Below are positions 1 to 14,397 of a stretch of DNA of 44,332 bases, one piece after another. The stretch covers positions 1,615,249-1,659,580 of the forward strand of contig GG745330.1 of the NCBI GenBank assembly GCA_000151295.1. The letters are read 5' to 3'. Made by a program: the position numbers and the translations under genes. The DNA comes from Allomyces macrogynus ATCC 38327. Its lineage: Eukaryota > Blastocladiomycota > Blastocladiomycetes > Blastocladiales > Blastocladiaceae. The notes beneath the pieces are model-generated. The model saw nothing but the letters and a program-made list of their open reading frames with translations, was not told the origin of the DNA and made no database searches. The first letter of the stretch is position 1. Each line of letters starts with the position of its first letter.

Positions 1-1164
1 GTCCAGCCACGGCCAGCGTCCGTTGCGAGTTTGCCACCACGCGCAGTGACCCCCGTCGCGCCCCCCGCGGCCGTCGCCGCCGCGCCGGCGCCACCGGTGC
101 CGGCCCCGCCCAAGGAAAAAGTGCGCCCTCCGTTCCCCGTGTGCGCGGGGCTCATGGCCGACCAGTCGGCGCACGCCAAGGCGCAGGGCAACGACGCCTA
201 CCGGCTCGGCCAGTACCACGAGGCCGTGACCTGCTACTCGGACGCGATTTCCGCGTTGCCCGCCAACCACCTTGCGCTCGTCGCGCTGCACAATAATCGC
301 GCGGCTGCGGAACTCAAGACGGGCGAGTACAAGGAGGCAATTGCCGATACGATCGCCGCGATCGCGGTCGTCGAGTACTACGGCGGCCTCGACCGACCGA
401 GCGAGACGATTACCGACGGCACGAATACCGTCGGGTGGAGCGACGTGACCAAGGCGCTCCTCCGGCAGGCGAGTGCGCTCGAGAATGTGGAAAAGTACGC
501 CGAGGCGAAAGAACAGTTTGCGGCGGTCCTCACGCGCGAGAGCGGGAATAAGGTCGCGTCTGACGGGATGACGCGGTGCCAGCGCGCGCTGTCGCCCGCG
601 GCCAAGCATGCCGCGGATGCCGCGCCTGCACCTGGTGCGGCAGCAGCCACGTCGGCTCCAGCAGCCGCGCAAGAACCCGCGTCGGTCGTGGCCATGTTCG
701 ACACGCTCTTGACAACCAACGACGCGTCGACCCCGACCACGGCCGGTACCGCCGCGCCCGAGACGGCGCCCGCCGTCACGCAAGACGAAGTCGATCGCAG
801 TTCGCGCGTGCGGCGGCTGCGCGCGCAGGAACGCAAGGCCGAGGCCGATGCCGAAGCGGCGTTGGCGGTCAAGGACGAGATTGACGCGCAACTCGCGACG
901 TGGCGCAAGGGCAAGGAGACCAACCTTCGTGCGCTGCTGGCCTCGCTCGAGCTGGTGCTGTGGCCGGAACTCGGGTGGCAAAAGGTGGAGCTCGGGCAGC
1001 TGATCACGCCGGCACAGTGCAAGGTGCGGTACATGAAGGCAATCGCCAAACTTCACCCGGATAAGCTGCAGACGGAGAATGTCGCGCACAAGATGATGGC
1101 GACGGCCGTGTTTGCCCAGTTGAATGAGGCGTGGGACGCGTTCCGCACGCAGAATAACATGTAG
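1..1164 (+). CDS. SWA2: Swa2/auxilin-like TPR and J-domain protein (5' partial)
   Basis: The reading frame is open at the left edge, so the N-terminus lies outside the window. The visible part has an Ala/Pro-rich linker, then a TPR block (from about MADQSAHAKAQGNDAYRLG through the YAEAKEQFAAVL repeat). A second low-complexity linker and a charged helix follow, then a C-terminal J domain that ends the protein. The J domain has the HPD tripeptide in context KLHPDKLQ and a terminal FAQLNEAWDAF helix. TPR followed by a C-terminal J domain is the architecture of yeast Swa2/auxilin, which recruits Hsp70 to uncoat clathrin vesicles. The upstream UBA and clathrin-binding part would be in the missing region. 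No intron is seen in this part. Other TPR-J proteins (DNAJC7 type) are possible, but their J domain resembles auxilin less. Confidence 0.72.
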   Translation, partial: VQPRPASVASLPPRAVTPVAPPAAVAAAPAPPVPAPPKEKVRPPFPVCAGLMADQSAHAKAQGNDAYRLGQYHEAVTCYSDAISALPANHLALVALHNNRAAAELKTGEYKEAIADTIAAIAVVEYYGGLDRPSETITDGTNTVGWSDVTKALLRQASALENVEKYAEAKEQFAAVLTRESGNKVASDGMTRCQRALSPAAKHAADAAPAPGAAAATSAPAAAQEPASVVAMFDTLLTTNDASTPTTAGTAAPETAPAVTQDEVDRSSRVRRLRAQERKAEADAEAALAVKDEIDAQLATWRKGKETNLRALLASLELVLWPELGWQKVELGQLITPAQCKVRYMKAIAKLHPDKLQTENVAHKMMATAVFAQLNEAWDAFRTQNNM

Positions 1165-4230
<3,066 letters not shown>

Positions 4231-4431
4231 CATACGTCGGAGTGTTGCGATACATTCGTGCCTTGCGCGTTGGCAGCGTTGGACGAAATGGAGGCGCTCG
4301 TTCAGCGTCCGGCTCTACGTGTCGCGATTGAAGTGGCATAGCCTGCGCGCTGCTTCGACTCGGCACGTCCCGACATCGAGCGTCCACCCTCTCTCTGCAT
4401 CAACTTACCGCACACGCCCGCTTGCACCATC

Positions 4432-5166
4432 ATGACCGTCATCAAGGCCCCCTCGACCAGCCCCGAGACTTTTTTCCCTGGCGACCTGACCGTCGACGTC
4501 GTCACTGACACGAGCCACGCCGGCACAAACCTGATCCTGCGCCATTTCCGGCGTCCGGCCGACGCTGTCACCGAAGCCGCTGAGTTTGTCTGGGACTTCC
4601 TCTACGCCGACCCGCTGCTCTCGCCCGTCGACACGGGCATCGACGTGACGCCGCCACAGCGGTCGCGCATCACGCTGCACATCCGCCCCTTCGACGGTGT
4701 TGCGCACACGATCAACCACAAGGAGCTGAGCACCGCTGAGATCCACTTGTCGTCAACGTATTTCTGGAACCACGCGCAGGCACCTGGCCGCACCTACGCC
4801 GCCGTTAAGGCCGAGATCCTCGGCGTGCTGTTCCACGAAATGGTGCACGTATTCCAGTTCAACTCGAACGGGGTCGCGCCCGGCGGGTTGATTGAAGGGA
4901 TTGCCGACTTGGTGCGGCTGCGCGCTGGTTTCGCGCCGCCGCACTGGCAGCGCAAAAAGTCGGACCGGAGCGTGTCGTGGGACGCTGGGTATGACACGAC
5001 CGCGTATTTCCTGGATTGGATCGAGACGCGCGTCAACGAGCCGTACTTCACGCAGCGGCTCAACGCGGTCCTCGCCAAGGGTCACGTCTGGCGCAATGCC
5101 GTCTTTGCCGACCTGACGGGGCACCCGGTGGAGGCACTTTGGGATCTGTACCAGTCGGAGCTGTAG
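4432..5166 (+). CDS. Basic secretory protein-family (BSP) putative metallopeptidase
   Basis: Single-exon gene of 244 residues that resembles the plant/fungal basic secretory protein family (peptidase of the BSP type). The zinc-binding HEMVH motif is at residues 135-139, followed by FQFNSNG and then GGLIEGIADLVRLRAG around 151-166, the usual family layout. Downstream come YDTTAYFLDW and FADLTGHPVEALWDLYQ, also typical of the C-terminal half. Plant members are often secreted and defence-related. This protein starts MTVIKAPSTSPETFF and shows no hydrophobic signal peptide, so a cytosolic location is inferred if the start is right. Length is normal for the catalytic domain alone. The substrate is unknown. 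Confidence 0.8.
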   Translation: MTVIKAPSTSPETFFPGDLTVDVVTDTSHAGTNLILRHFRRPADAVTEAAEFVWDFLYADPLLSPVDTGIDVTPPQRSRITLHIRPFDGVAHTINHKELSTAEIHLSSTYFWNHAQAPGRTYAAVKAEILGVLFHEMVHVFQFNSNGVAPGGLIEGIADLVRLRAGFAPPHWQRKKSDRSVSWDAGYDTTAYFLDWIETRVNEPYFTQRLNAVLAKGHVWRNAVFADLTGHPVEALWDLYQSEL

Positions 5167-5296
5167 GTAGGCTCTCGGTGGTTGCTCGCGGGCGAGCGTG
5201 TCGCCTGGAACGACGCGTCGGAAGGGAGATAACAATAGAATGCATTTCTCGCGCGACAAAACGGCCTTAGGAAACAAAGGCACACAACCCTTTCCT

Positions 5297-8200
5297 TCAC
5301 TCCACATCCACGTCCATGGCGTCCACGAATCCCGGCGTAACCGACGGACTGCTGTAATGCAGCGATGACCGCGCCGACTCCGAGTCGGCCGCATCGTCGA
5401 GCTTGGCGCGCTTGGCAGCGCGGTGGCTCATCTCGTCGTCGTCGTCCTCCTCGTCGTCCTCGTCGCTCAAATCTCTTTCGTGACTGAGCCGCTGCGCGCT
5501 TGATGGCGACGACGACGCTGCCGCGCCGGCCGCCGCTCCTGCTGCCGCTGTTGCAACGTTGACCAGCTCGCCGTCCTTGCTCTTGCTCTGGAAAAACCGC
5601 TTGCGCACGCTCGGGTTCCCCGCGGTGCCTGGTCCACCGTGAATTGCAAACTCCGGGTGCTGCTCCTTGAAGATGAGAACGAGCAGCGTCTGAATCCGGC
5701 GGCCAATTTCGATCGGCGTACGTGACCGCACGTACCAGTGGAACCGGAACGGCGCGTGCTGCTGGACCTCGGCAAGCACCTTGTCGTTGGCGTCGTCGTT
5801 GAGCACGCCGTACTTGTCGGCCATGACGAGCAGAAACCGGTCCTCGTCCTCGGTAAACGGCTTGGTCTTGGCCTTGGGCGAGTACTGGATCACGAGGTCC
5901 GTGAGCGGATCGGCCAATGCGGCGAGCCGCGCGCGCAGCTCGGTCGCCATTTCGGCCTTTTCCAGCTGCCTTGCCTCCGCCTTCTCGACGTCGGCCAGCT
6001 TCTTCTCCCAGTCCGGCAGCTCCTGGTACCGCGCCCAGAAGACGGTGCCGTAGGCCTCAATCTCCTCGATCGTCTTGTTCTCGAATTCGCCCGTCATGGC
6101 CGCGTAGTTGGTGCGGCCGTACTTCTCGGCGCCGCGCAGGAAGGAGGCCAGGTCCTTTTTGGCCCAGGTCGGGAACCCTTCCTGCTCGAGCTGGGCGAGC
6201 TCGGTCTCCTCGTCGGTCGTGAGCGGCTCAGCGGCCGCCACGAGCTCCACTTCGGCGGGCGTGACCTGGTCCGACTTGTCTTGCTCCTTCTACTCACACG
6301 GAATACCACACGGCCAGGTGAGTTCAAAGGAACAGAGAGGAACAGAGTGGCCAGACGAAGCCACAGTCGCAAAACCAAACGTACCAGCTCGAAATAGTGC
6401 TTCTTGAGCCGCAGCTCGAGGTACCGCGGCGGGTAAAACTGGTGCTCGGGCACCGTCGGCGGCGGGATTGTGCCCTTGCCTTTGCCCTTGCCCTTGCCTT
6501 TACCCTTACCCTTGGAGCCATTACCCGACTCGACCTTCATCATGTCCTTGACCGAGTAGGTCCCCTGCTTGCGCTCGCGCTTGGCCGGCCCGATCCACTC
6601 GACAGCCAACTTCCCGCGGTCGTCCTTGTTCTTCTTGCGGTAATCTTCGCCGCCCCACTCGTACGCCGACGCACTCGACTTGAGCAGGTCCTCGACCTTG
6701 GCGTTCTCGTACTTGGCCGACAGCTCGGCTGTCTTTTCCTCGGACCGCTGCAGCAGTGCGTCAATGTCGATATCGTCGGCGGGCGCCGAGGACGACGACG
6801 ACGCGCCGTTGGCGCTGCCGTCGGTGCCGTTGAACATGGTGGCCGCGCCGTGCCGGATCATCGACAGGTAGTCGGTAGCCGAGTCCTTTTGCGCGGCCTC
6901 GGCGGCCGCGGAGCCGCCCTTGATTTGCCGCTGAATCACCATCTTGTCGAGCTGCAGCTTTTGCGTCGCGCGCTCCAAGACCATTTCGTCGATCGTGTTC
7001 TCGACAATCAGTCGGTAGACGACGACTTGCTTGGTCTGGCCGATGCGGTGCGCGCGGTCCTATGGAGCGAGAAAACAACGCGGATGAGCAACGCTGAGAA
7101 GGGCTAATTGTAACAATGCTGTGCGTGCGTACCTCCGCTTGCCGATCGTTCTGCGGGTTATAATCCGAGTCGTAAATCACGACCGAGTCGGCGGTCGTCA
7201 AGTTGATCCCGAGCCCGCCGGCGCGCGTCGTGAGCAAAAACACAAACTTGTCCGACCCGGGCGCATTGTACTCGTCGATCGCGCGAATGCGGTCCTCGTG
7301 TGCGGTATTCCCGTCGATCCGGCAGTACTTGAACTCCTTCCACACGCAATAATCCTCGAGAATATCGAGCACGCGCGACATTTGCGAGAAAATCAGCACG
7401 CGCGAGCCCTGCGCCTGCAATCGTGCGAGCAGCCGGTCGAGCACCTTCATCTTGCCGCAATTCTCGACCAAGTGCGCACCCGTCGTATACGGCGGTCCCG
7501 GCTCGGCGCCCTCAAACAGGTACGGGTGGTTGCAGCACTTGCGCAGCTGCATGGCAATGTTCATGAGCCGCGTCTTATTGGCCTTGGTCGTCTTGACGGC
7601 GCCGTTCACCGCGTCAATGTTCTTTTCGAGAATTTTCTGGTACCATTGCCGCTGCATGGCAGTCAGCTCGCACGGCACATTGAGCCGCTTTTTTGGGAGC
7701 AGTGACTTTTCGACGTCCGACTTGACGCGACGGAGCAGGAACGGGCGCAGAATGCGGTGCAGCTGCTCGACGCGCTCGTCGCCGGACTTGACCCAAGCCT
7801 CGAACGCGGCCGAGTCGTGGAAAATGTCGGGCATCAGGAAGTTGAGCAGCGCCCACAGCTCGTGAAGCGAGTTTTGCAGCGGCGTGCCGGAAATGAGACT
7901 GGAGTGGTGGACAAGCGTGCGAGCGATAAGTCGGTTAGTTGTCTCAACCCATGAAAACGGTCGAGTGGAGAGCCACGAGAGCCACGCACAGTCGGTGCCG
8001 CGACGACAAGACGCGCATGATCTGCGATAACGCCGAGTTTTCGTTCTTGATGCGGTGCGCCTCGTCGATGATAATGTAGACCCAGGCAATCTTCTTGAAC
8101 TGCGTCTCCTCGCGCAAACACATTTCGTAGGACGTGATGCACACGTCCCACTTGCTCGGCTGCAAGAGCATATCCTTGACGAGGGCGCCGCGCTCGTCCT

Positions 8201-9231
8201 TGGCGCCGTGGAAGACAAACGTGCGCAGCGTCGGCACCCACTTGGTAAACTCAGAGTGCCAATTGTGCAGCGTCGATTTCGGGACCACGACCAGGTGCGG
8301 GCCGTCAATGTTGCGGAAATGCTTGAGGTACCCGAGAAACGAAATGGTTTGCAGCGTCTTGCCGAGACCCATCTGGAGAAATTGGGTCAAGGAAAAGGTG
8401 AGCATTCTGTCGCGCGCGCTGGCAACGGCGCGGGCGTGGGACGGCGGCAATGCTATGCACCTCGTCGGCGAGAATGCCGTTGACGCCGTTGCCGAAGAGA
8501 CTGATCATCCAGTTGAGCCCCTGGACCTGGTAGTCGCGCATGGTGCCGCCCTCGACGTCTGTTGAGTCGGCAAAACGGGATGTGAGCATCATTGGCCACC
8601 CGTGAACGCGGACTCCCGAGGCAAAGAGAAAAAAGAAGGAAAGGTCGTACAGTCGGGTGACTCGGTGAAGATGGTCTGGACGACCTCACCGTCCTCGTTG
8701 CGGATCAGCTCGGCGTCCTCTTCGGCCTCGGTCTTTCGGTGGCGGCGGGACCTGATCAAAGCAAACGCAAGAAGAGCGCGCCAGCGTATTTAGCAATAGA
8801 AAGGATCGGAGTTCCAACGGGGGAAGAAGCGGAGAATGGGATCGGTGGGAGAATTCGTACCCATTCGCAGCACTCGTGGTCGCGCTGGGTAATGCCTCGA
8901 CGACGTGATCGTCGAGGAAATGGCGAAAGAGGTCGGTTTGGCCGAGCAAGAACGCATAGCGACGGAGCTGGTCCGGGTTTTCGCACTGGATATCGCGGGA
9001 AGAAAGTCGAATTTGACCAGGTCAGCCTTGATATCACCGGAAGTCGTCGCTCTTGCTGCTGGCCAGGCCCTGCGCGGGGGTCGAAAAACGGAGCGAGGCC
9101 CCATCCAAGGTGGTCCCAAGCACAGAAATAACGAAAATTGCGCGGGCAAGCAGCCTAGATGAGAGCGACCACGGGTGCGGCGGGACATTGCGCACATTTT
9201 GCAGCGAGTTCTTGGGGCGGCGGGCGGCCAT
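5297..9231 (-). CDS. ISW1: ISWI-type SNF2 chromatin-remodelling ATPase
   Basis: Slides and spaces nucleosomes using ATP. Exons resolved on the minus strand: 8985-8861, 8751-8651, 8558-8461, 8372-7990, 7898-7133, 7059-6385, 6289-5297, about 1,047 residues. Domains in order: [15 protein letters not shown] helix, SNF2 ATPase with the Walker A MGLGKT at an exon start, the DEAH box [19 protein letters not shown], helicase C with [17 protein letters not shown] and [11 protein letters not shown], then the HAND-SANT-SLIDE region ([30 protein letters not shown]). An acidic Ser-rich tail follows. A Gly-Lys repeat lies between the ATPase and HAND. The first exon is not resolved: the ATG at 9231 ([12 protein letters not shown]) is the best start, but I could not join it in frame to 8985. 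The symbol is given by family (ISW1/ISW2/SMARCA5). Confidence 0.93.
6471..6516 (-). repeat. Gly-Lys repeat tract within the ISWI gene
   Basis: An imperfect hexanucleotide run (GGCAAG/GGTAAG on the coding strand) encodes about seven Gly-Lys dipeptides between the conserved [11 protein letters not shown] block and the HAND domain. It is basic and probably flexible. Its length is likely to vary between strains. Confidence 0.85.
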
Positions 9232-9755
9232 GGTGGTGCGGGTGCGGTCGAGTCGCGTCGTTCAGGGTCGGTTCGGGAGCCGATATTGATGCGGGGCGAC
9301 GTTTTGCAAGGAGACGAATGTGTTCTGGTTGTCATGGTGGTCGTTTTTGGTGAAGTCGGGGGTCTTGTCACTTGGCCTCTGTTCAACGAACCGGTCGTGA
9401 TCGTCGAAAGAGCCGCCTGGGCCGAAGTGCTCACGTGGGGGCGACACCTCCACGCTTGGGCAGCCATGTGCCCGTGCGGTAAGCAGGGCTGCCCCCCACA
9501 TCCTCGGGGAGCAAATTTGTGCATGATCTTCGCCCTGACCAGCAGACGCGTCGCTCACGGCTTCATTGATCAACTTGATTCGCTAATTCCTCGACACACC
9601 CGACACCACGAGCCGCTCGCTCCAGCAACCCCCAGCATTCCAACTTGAATGAATCAAATTACAAGTGAGCGCTGCCGTCTTTGCGCTGCCAAGTGATCTG
9701 CCGTCGTTCCAGCCCCACCAGCACCTCAACGAACCCGCCCAACCACGCACCGTCG
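9232..9755. promoter_or_regulatory. Divergent upstream region between ISWI and the EF-hand/WD40 gene
   Basis: About 520 bases separate the two presumed starts, so both promoters should lie here. An unresolved 5' exon of ISWI could also be present. I see no clear TATA box or named factor site. Confidence 0.4.
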
Positions 9756-12700
9756 ATGCAGTCGCAGAGCGCCTCGTCAGCGTACGGCCCCGGGACGTCG
9801 GCCCTGACCGTGGGCCTGGCGCTGACAATTGATGGCGCCGGTGGACCATCGTCACCAAGCGGCCTCCCAGCCATCAACCACGCGGGCCACAGTGTGGTCG
9901 CTGGCAGCAACTACAGCCATGGCGGCGGCGCCGCCGGAAGCGGCACCCTGTCCGGATCACCACCCGGCGCAGGGATCAGTCCGTCGGCGGAAGCGGGCGG
10001 CCGTTCGGGTGCAGCCGCGACCGCAGGGAGCCCATCGACGACCGCGGCGGGCAAGCGCAAAGTTGGCCGCTCTGCGTGCGTCTTTGGCTTGACGGCACTC
10101 CGCATCTCTGCTGATTCTGGTGAATTGACGCGATTCCCGCTGTCGTTAGCACCGATGACGTGCAGCAGTACATGAACATCCACCATTTCGAGCAGCTCAT
10201 GGCCATTTTCAAGTCGCACCGCAACGAGGACGGCGAGGAAGGGTTCGACATTGACACGGTACGCTGGGCCAAACAGCCGTCGACGCGAGAACGGCACTGA
10301 CAACGTCTTCTTCGCCAACAGTTCCGCGAAGTGTTTGGCAAAGTGCTCGGCGGCAACCTCTCGTTTGACCAAATGACGCAACTTTTCATGAAAATTGACG
10401 CCAACTCGGACGGCACCGTGAGCTGGGACGAGTTTTCCACGTTCGTCGTCATGGTCGGCGGCCTGAACCAAGACTACACAGTCCGTAATCTGCTCACTCG
10501 CGCTTCTCTTAGTCGATTACTGCTTCTCCACCTGATACGCTCGATCCCTGTCCGTCCAGAAAGCCATCGTCGACGAGAAGATTCGCAAACTAGTGGACTC
10601 GTCGCACAAGGATCTCATCAAACGCATCGACTACATAACCAAGGAGCGCAAGTACATGAGCATCAGGTGCGCACAGATGCCCCTCGTAGCTTGGCTCCTC
10701 GTCCTATCCCTGACCCTCTCCACTCTACCCTAGTCGCGAGGGCTCGCTGTGTCTTTGGTCGCCCAAGCTCAAGCTCCAGCGATCGCTGGTTACGCGCGAG
10801 GGATCACAGTCCTGGGTCACCGACGCGGTCCTCCTCCAGGACCAGAACAAGCTCGCCATCGTGTCCGACGACCGTCAGTACGTTGCTGGTCCTGCTGTGC
10901 CGTGCCGCTTCTATGCAAGTCCCGTTGCTAATTTATGGCCCTTTAGACTCACGATCTACGAAATGATGCAGTCGATCAAGCCGAGGAAGCTTGTGACGAT
11001 TGCGCCCTTGGAAAATAACCCGCTGTGCATCGCCTACACGAGTACGTTGCCGCGACGCGAGCCAACGTCCTCTCCACCGCCCGCTTTGAACGCGTCGCAC
11101 TCATTGCTCTTGGCTGCGAGAAAATAGGCAAATTCGAGGAGGAGCGGTCCCTACTCGTCTTTGGCGACGACGGCGGCTACATCAACATCCTGTCGTTTAC
11201 GCGCCGCTTCTTTGCCGACTACGTGAGCGACGCCGAGGCGGCCGTGATCAAGCCGTCGGCGTTGAGCCACAAGGAGGAAAACCCGTACAAGGGCACGATC
11301 ACGCTCCACCGAGTACGTTCCCCTCATTTCCGAATGACTGTTCGAGATTTGTTGCTTGACCAACTCACCTGTGCTCATCACTCTGTAGAAAAAGATCCAC
11401 ACTGGGTGGGTCGAGCGTATCCAGCTGATTCGCGAAATCAACGCGTTTGTAACGTGCTCGAGCGAGTCGGCCAAGTCGCTCGTGATCAGCGACCTCGAGC
11501 GCAAGACGACGAGGAGTATCAGTGTGCCCAAGGGCGTGCGCTGCTTTGACGCATGCCGGCGACCGTCGTTCTTGGTGACGGGTGGCCGCGACAAGTATGT
11601 TACTGACCTCACCCTCCTCTTTTCACTTTTCTCCAAACTCACCGCCGCGACTTCTTCAGGATCGTTCGGCTCTGGAACCCTTACGTGCTGAGCAAGGCCG
11701 CCGGTAGTCTCGTCGGGCACAACGCGACCGTGACCGACGTGCTTGTGAACCAGGCCGACGGCCACGTAATCAGTCTTTCCGAGGACAAAGTGATCAAGAT
11801 CTGGAACATCAAGACCTTCTTTTGCCTGCAGACGCTCACGGACCGGTTCCCGCACCGGCCCGAGAACATCATTTCGTCGATCTACTTTGATAACGTGCAC
11901 CGGCAGCTGATCACGGGGTCTAACAAGCTCGAGGCGTGGCCGCTGTATACGCAGTTCAAGCAGTCGATGGTCGAGACGCACGAGGCGCCCGTGGTCGCGG
12001 CGCTCTTCAACACGTCGTTTCACCAGGTCGTCTCGGGCGGCGAGGACTCGACGGTCAGCGTGTGGGACGCGCATACGGGCGAGAAGACGTTCCAGTTCAA
12101 CCAAGTGCACGGCGTGCGTGTTGCGGTCGCAGCTATCCTTTTTTTGCCCTGCTAGACGCTGATCGAGCCTTGCCGTCCCATTCCATAGGAGCTCGAAATT
12201 ACGGCCATGTGTTTCGACAACTCCGGGCGCCGGCTCATCACGGCGAGCCGCGACGGCGTCATCAAAATCTGGAACTTCAACAACGGCCAGCTGCTGCGCA
12301 AGTGTTTCAAGAACAACACGGCCGAGGTCTCGGCCGTGCTGTTTGTCGAGGTGCAGGCCAACAAGTACGTAATTGCCGTCGGCTGGGACCACAAGATTTC
12401 CGTGTTTCTCGACAGCCCCGAGGACTTCGAGTGCTGGCCATTGCGCGAAATCTCGGATGCGCATCGCGGACACCACGAGGATATCTTGTGTGTGGCCGTG
12501 GCGCCGCCGTCGTTGCTCGCGACAGGCGGGCTCGATGGATTGATTGTCGCGTGGAATATCGAGAGCGGCACGTGGCGCGCCAACATGAAGGACCCGTTCC
12601 TCGAGTACAAGAGCCTGGAGTGCAAGGCCGTCGAAGACGTACGTTGTTTCCGCTGATTGCGCGGCCATCTCAACTTTCCGCTCACGTCCCACCTCCCCCA

Positions 12701-14397
12701 GATCCGCTTCGTCTACGACCGCACGCAAGAGTCCTACCCGCGCACGCAAAAATTCCCGCTCGTGTCGGCACACGCCGACGGGTTTGTTCGGATCTGGGAC
12801 GTTTACGAAGGGCGCATGGTGCACGAAGTCTCGGCCGACATGATCGACAATGAAGGGCTCACGGCGCTCGCCGTCAACGAAAAGGGCACGCTGCTTGTCG
12901 CCGGCGGGTCGCAGGGCCATGTGCGCGTCTTCCACGTGCGCCCGATTTCATTGCGCCCGGGCGAGACGTACGACGACAAGATCGTGCTTGGGTGCATGTG
13001 GAAGTGTCACACGATGAGTATCACGAGGTACGCTTCGGGTCCGCGCCGCTGATGACGCCGTCGGTTGCTCACCCTGCGCGTGCCCTCTCTCGGTCGCGAT
13101 TCTAGCGTCAACTTTGTTTCCACGCACGACATGATTCTGACGGCATCGGTCGACACAACGGTGCGGTCGTGGTGCATTGACGGCCTGCATATTGGTATAT
13201 TCGGGCAAGAGGACGCGTGGGATCTCGAGGACCCGAGCACGTTTGCGGCGTTCCCGGCCGACGTTCGGCAAGATAATATCATCGAGCAGCGGCGCGAAAA
13301 GATTTTGACCACGCAGAGACAGAGCTTGAAGCGCGCGGTGATCGACCTGTGGACGAGTACGACTGTTTTCTTTGCACAGTGCTCGGAAAGTGGGCGAGGT
13401 CGCTGAGTTGAAGTCCGATTTAGCGTCTAAGCCGTTGTCGTCGCCGCACTACGGCGTGGTGGGTCATGATGGTACGATTTCCGTGAGACCAATTGCTCGC
13501 TTACGTTCAGCCTGGCTCACCGAGACAGTCGTCGCTGAGTAGACATCGATGCGCTCGAGCACGCACCGTTCGACATGGACGACGAGCTCGCTGCGGCCTG
13601 GGCCAACTTCAAGGCGTTTGAAGCGTCGATGGACTCGAAAGGCACGCTCCTGCCCCTCTCTCCGGACTTTTGCACACCCCTCGATCTCACGCACGCACTC
13701 AATACTCACGCACGCACTCAATAGACCCGCAAGTCCTCAAACAGCTGCAAGAGCTCGAAGTCAAGGTGATGCAAATGGTGAGCGACCGAATGGCCGCCCG
13801 TCCGGACCCAGCCGCCGCCGCGGCCGCGCGCGATCCGGCCGCGATGCGCACCAAGACGATCCAGACCAATGTCGTGCGCAAATGGCGAGGCACGTTGACC
13901 ACTCACATTTTTTTGCGCACAATCTCTCGACCTGATATCTCACCTCGCTGTGCCGGATGGTAGAATACACGGCGAATCGCAAACTCGGGCGCGACTGGCG
14001 CATCGACGACGCCAGTCTCTCGGTGCACTCGGACATTCAGCACTTCTGCTACTCGCACGCGCGCACGCGCGCGGCACGCGCCACGCACGCGGTCCCGCCG
14101 CCGGCCGTCAAGATTGGTGCTGTCCGGCCCGAAACGGTCTACAAGGAGTTGGTCAAGCATACGAAATACGAGCTCGAGGAAATCAAGTTGCCGGAAAAGC
14201 CGAATTCGAGCGGCGGCGGGAGCGCGGGGCACCATCATCACCATCATAGCTGGAATGGCGGGCACGCGCACCATCCTCATCGCGGCGGGCCGGCAGGGGG
14301 TGGAGGCAGTGGGGCCGCGGCAGCGGGTGGTGGGGGGAGTGGCGGCGGCGTGGCGGGGTTGGGGGCGAGCATGTACGGGCGGCCGAAAGCGCGGTGA
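9756..14397 (+). CDS. EF-hand and WD40-repeat protein (WDR49/WDR64-like)
   Basis: Long multi-exon gene. Exons: 9756-10075, 10150-10258, 10322-10480, 10560-10666, 10734-10877, 10947-11041, 11128-11312, 11389-11594, 11660-12113, 12189-12638, 12702-13027, 13106-~13356, ~13391-13471, 13543-13641, 13725-13889, 13964-14397. After a Ser/Gly/Ala-rich N-terminus comes an EF-hand with a canonical calcium loop, DANSDGTVSWDE (about residues 169-180). Many WD40 blades follow, for example ASRDGVIKIWNFNNG and HADGFVRIWDVYEG. The C-terminus has a short coiled coil (LKQLQELEVKVMQM) and a His/Gly-rich tail with six consecutive His. EF-hand plus WD40 resembles WDR49/WDR64-type proteins, often linked to cilia, so a calcium-responsive scaffold is inferred. 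Two introns use GC donors. The junction near 13357-13390 would need a 34-nt intron and is uncertain. Confidence 0.85.
13642..13724 (+). other. GC-AG intron of the EF-hand/WD40 gene
   Basis: The exon ends TCGAAAG and the intron starts GCACG and ends CAATAG. Removing it joins SMDSK to DPQVLKQLQELE in frame. No GT in the neighbourhood gives an in-frame join. Confidence 0.7.
13686..13723. repeat. 19-bp perfect tandem duplication at an intron 3' end
   Basis: The unit CTCACGCACGCACTCAATA is repeated twice without a spacer. The second copy runs directly into the G of the AG acceptor at 13723-13724. Confidence 0.95.
13890..13963 (+). other. Second GC-AG intron of the EF-hand/WD40 gene
   Basis: The exon ends AAATGGCGAG and the intron starts GCACG and ends GGTAG. 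Removal joins VVRKWR to EYTANRKLGRDW in frame. The GT nearby (CACGTTG) gives the wrong phase. Confidence 0.7.

Noticed and set aside
6761..8308. 515-codon minus-strand frame as a separate gene
   Set aside because: Its middle is the ISWI helicase exon. The ends are readthrough into introns and wrong-frame exon sequence.
11151..12935. 594-codon minus-strand open frame
   Set aside because: Shadow antisense to the WD40 exons. Composition is Arg/Val/Asp-rich with no motif, and it spans clear plus-strand introns.
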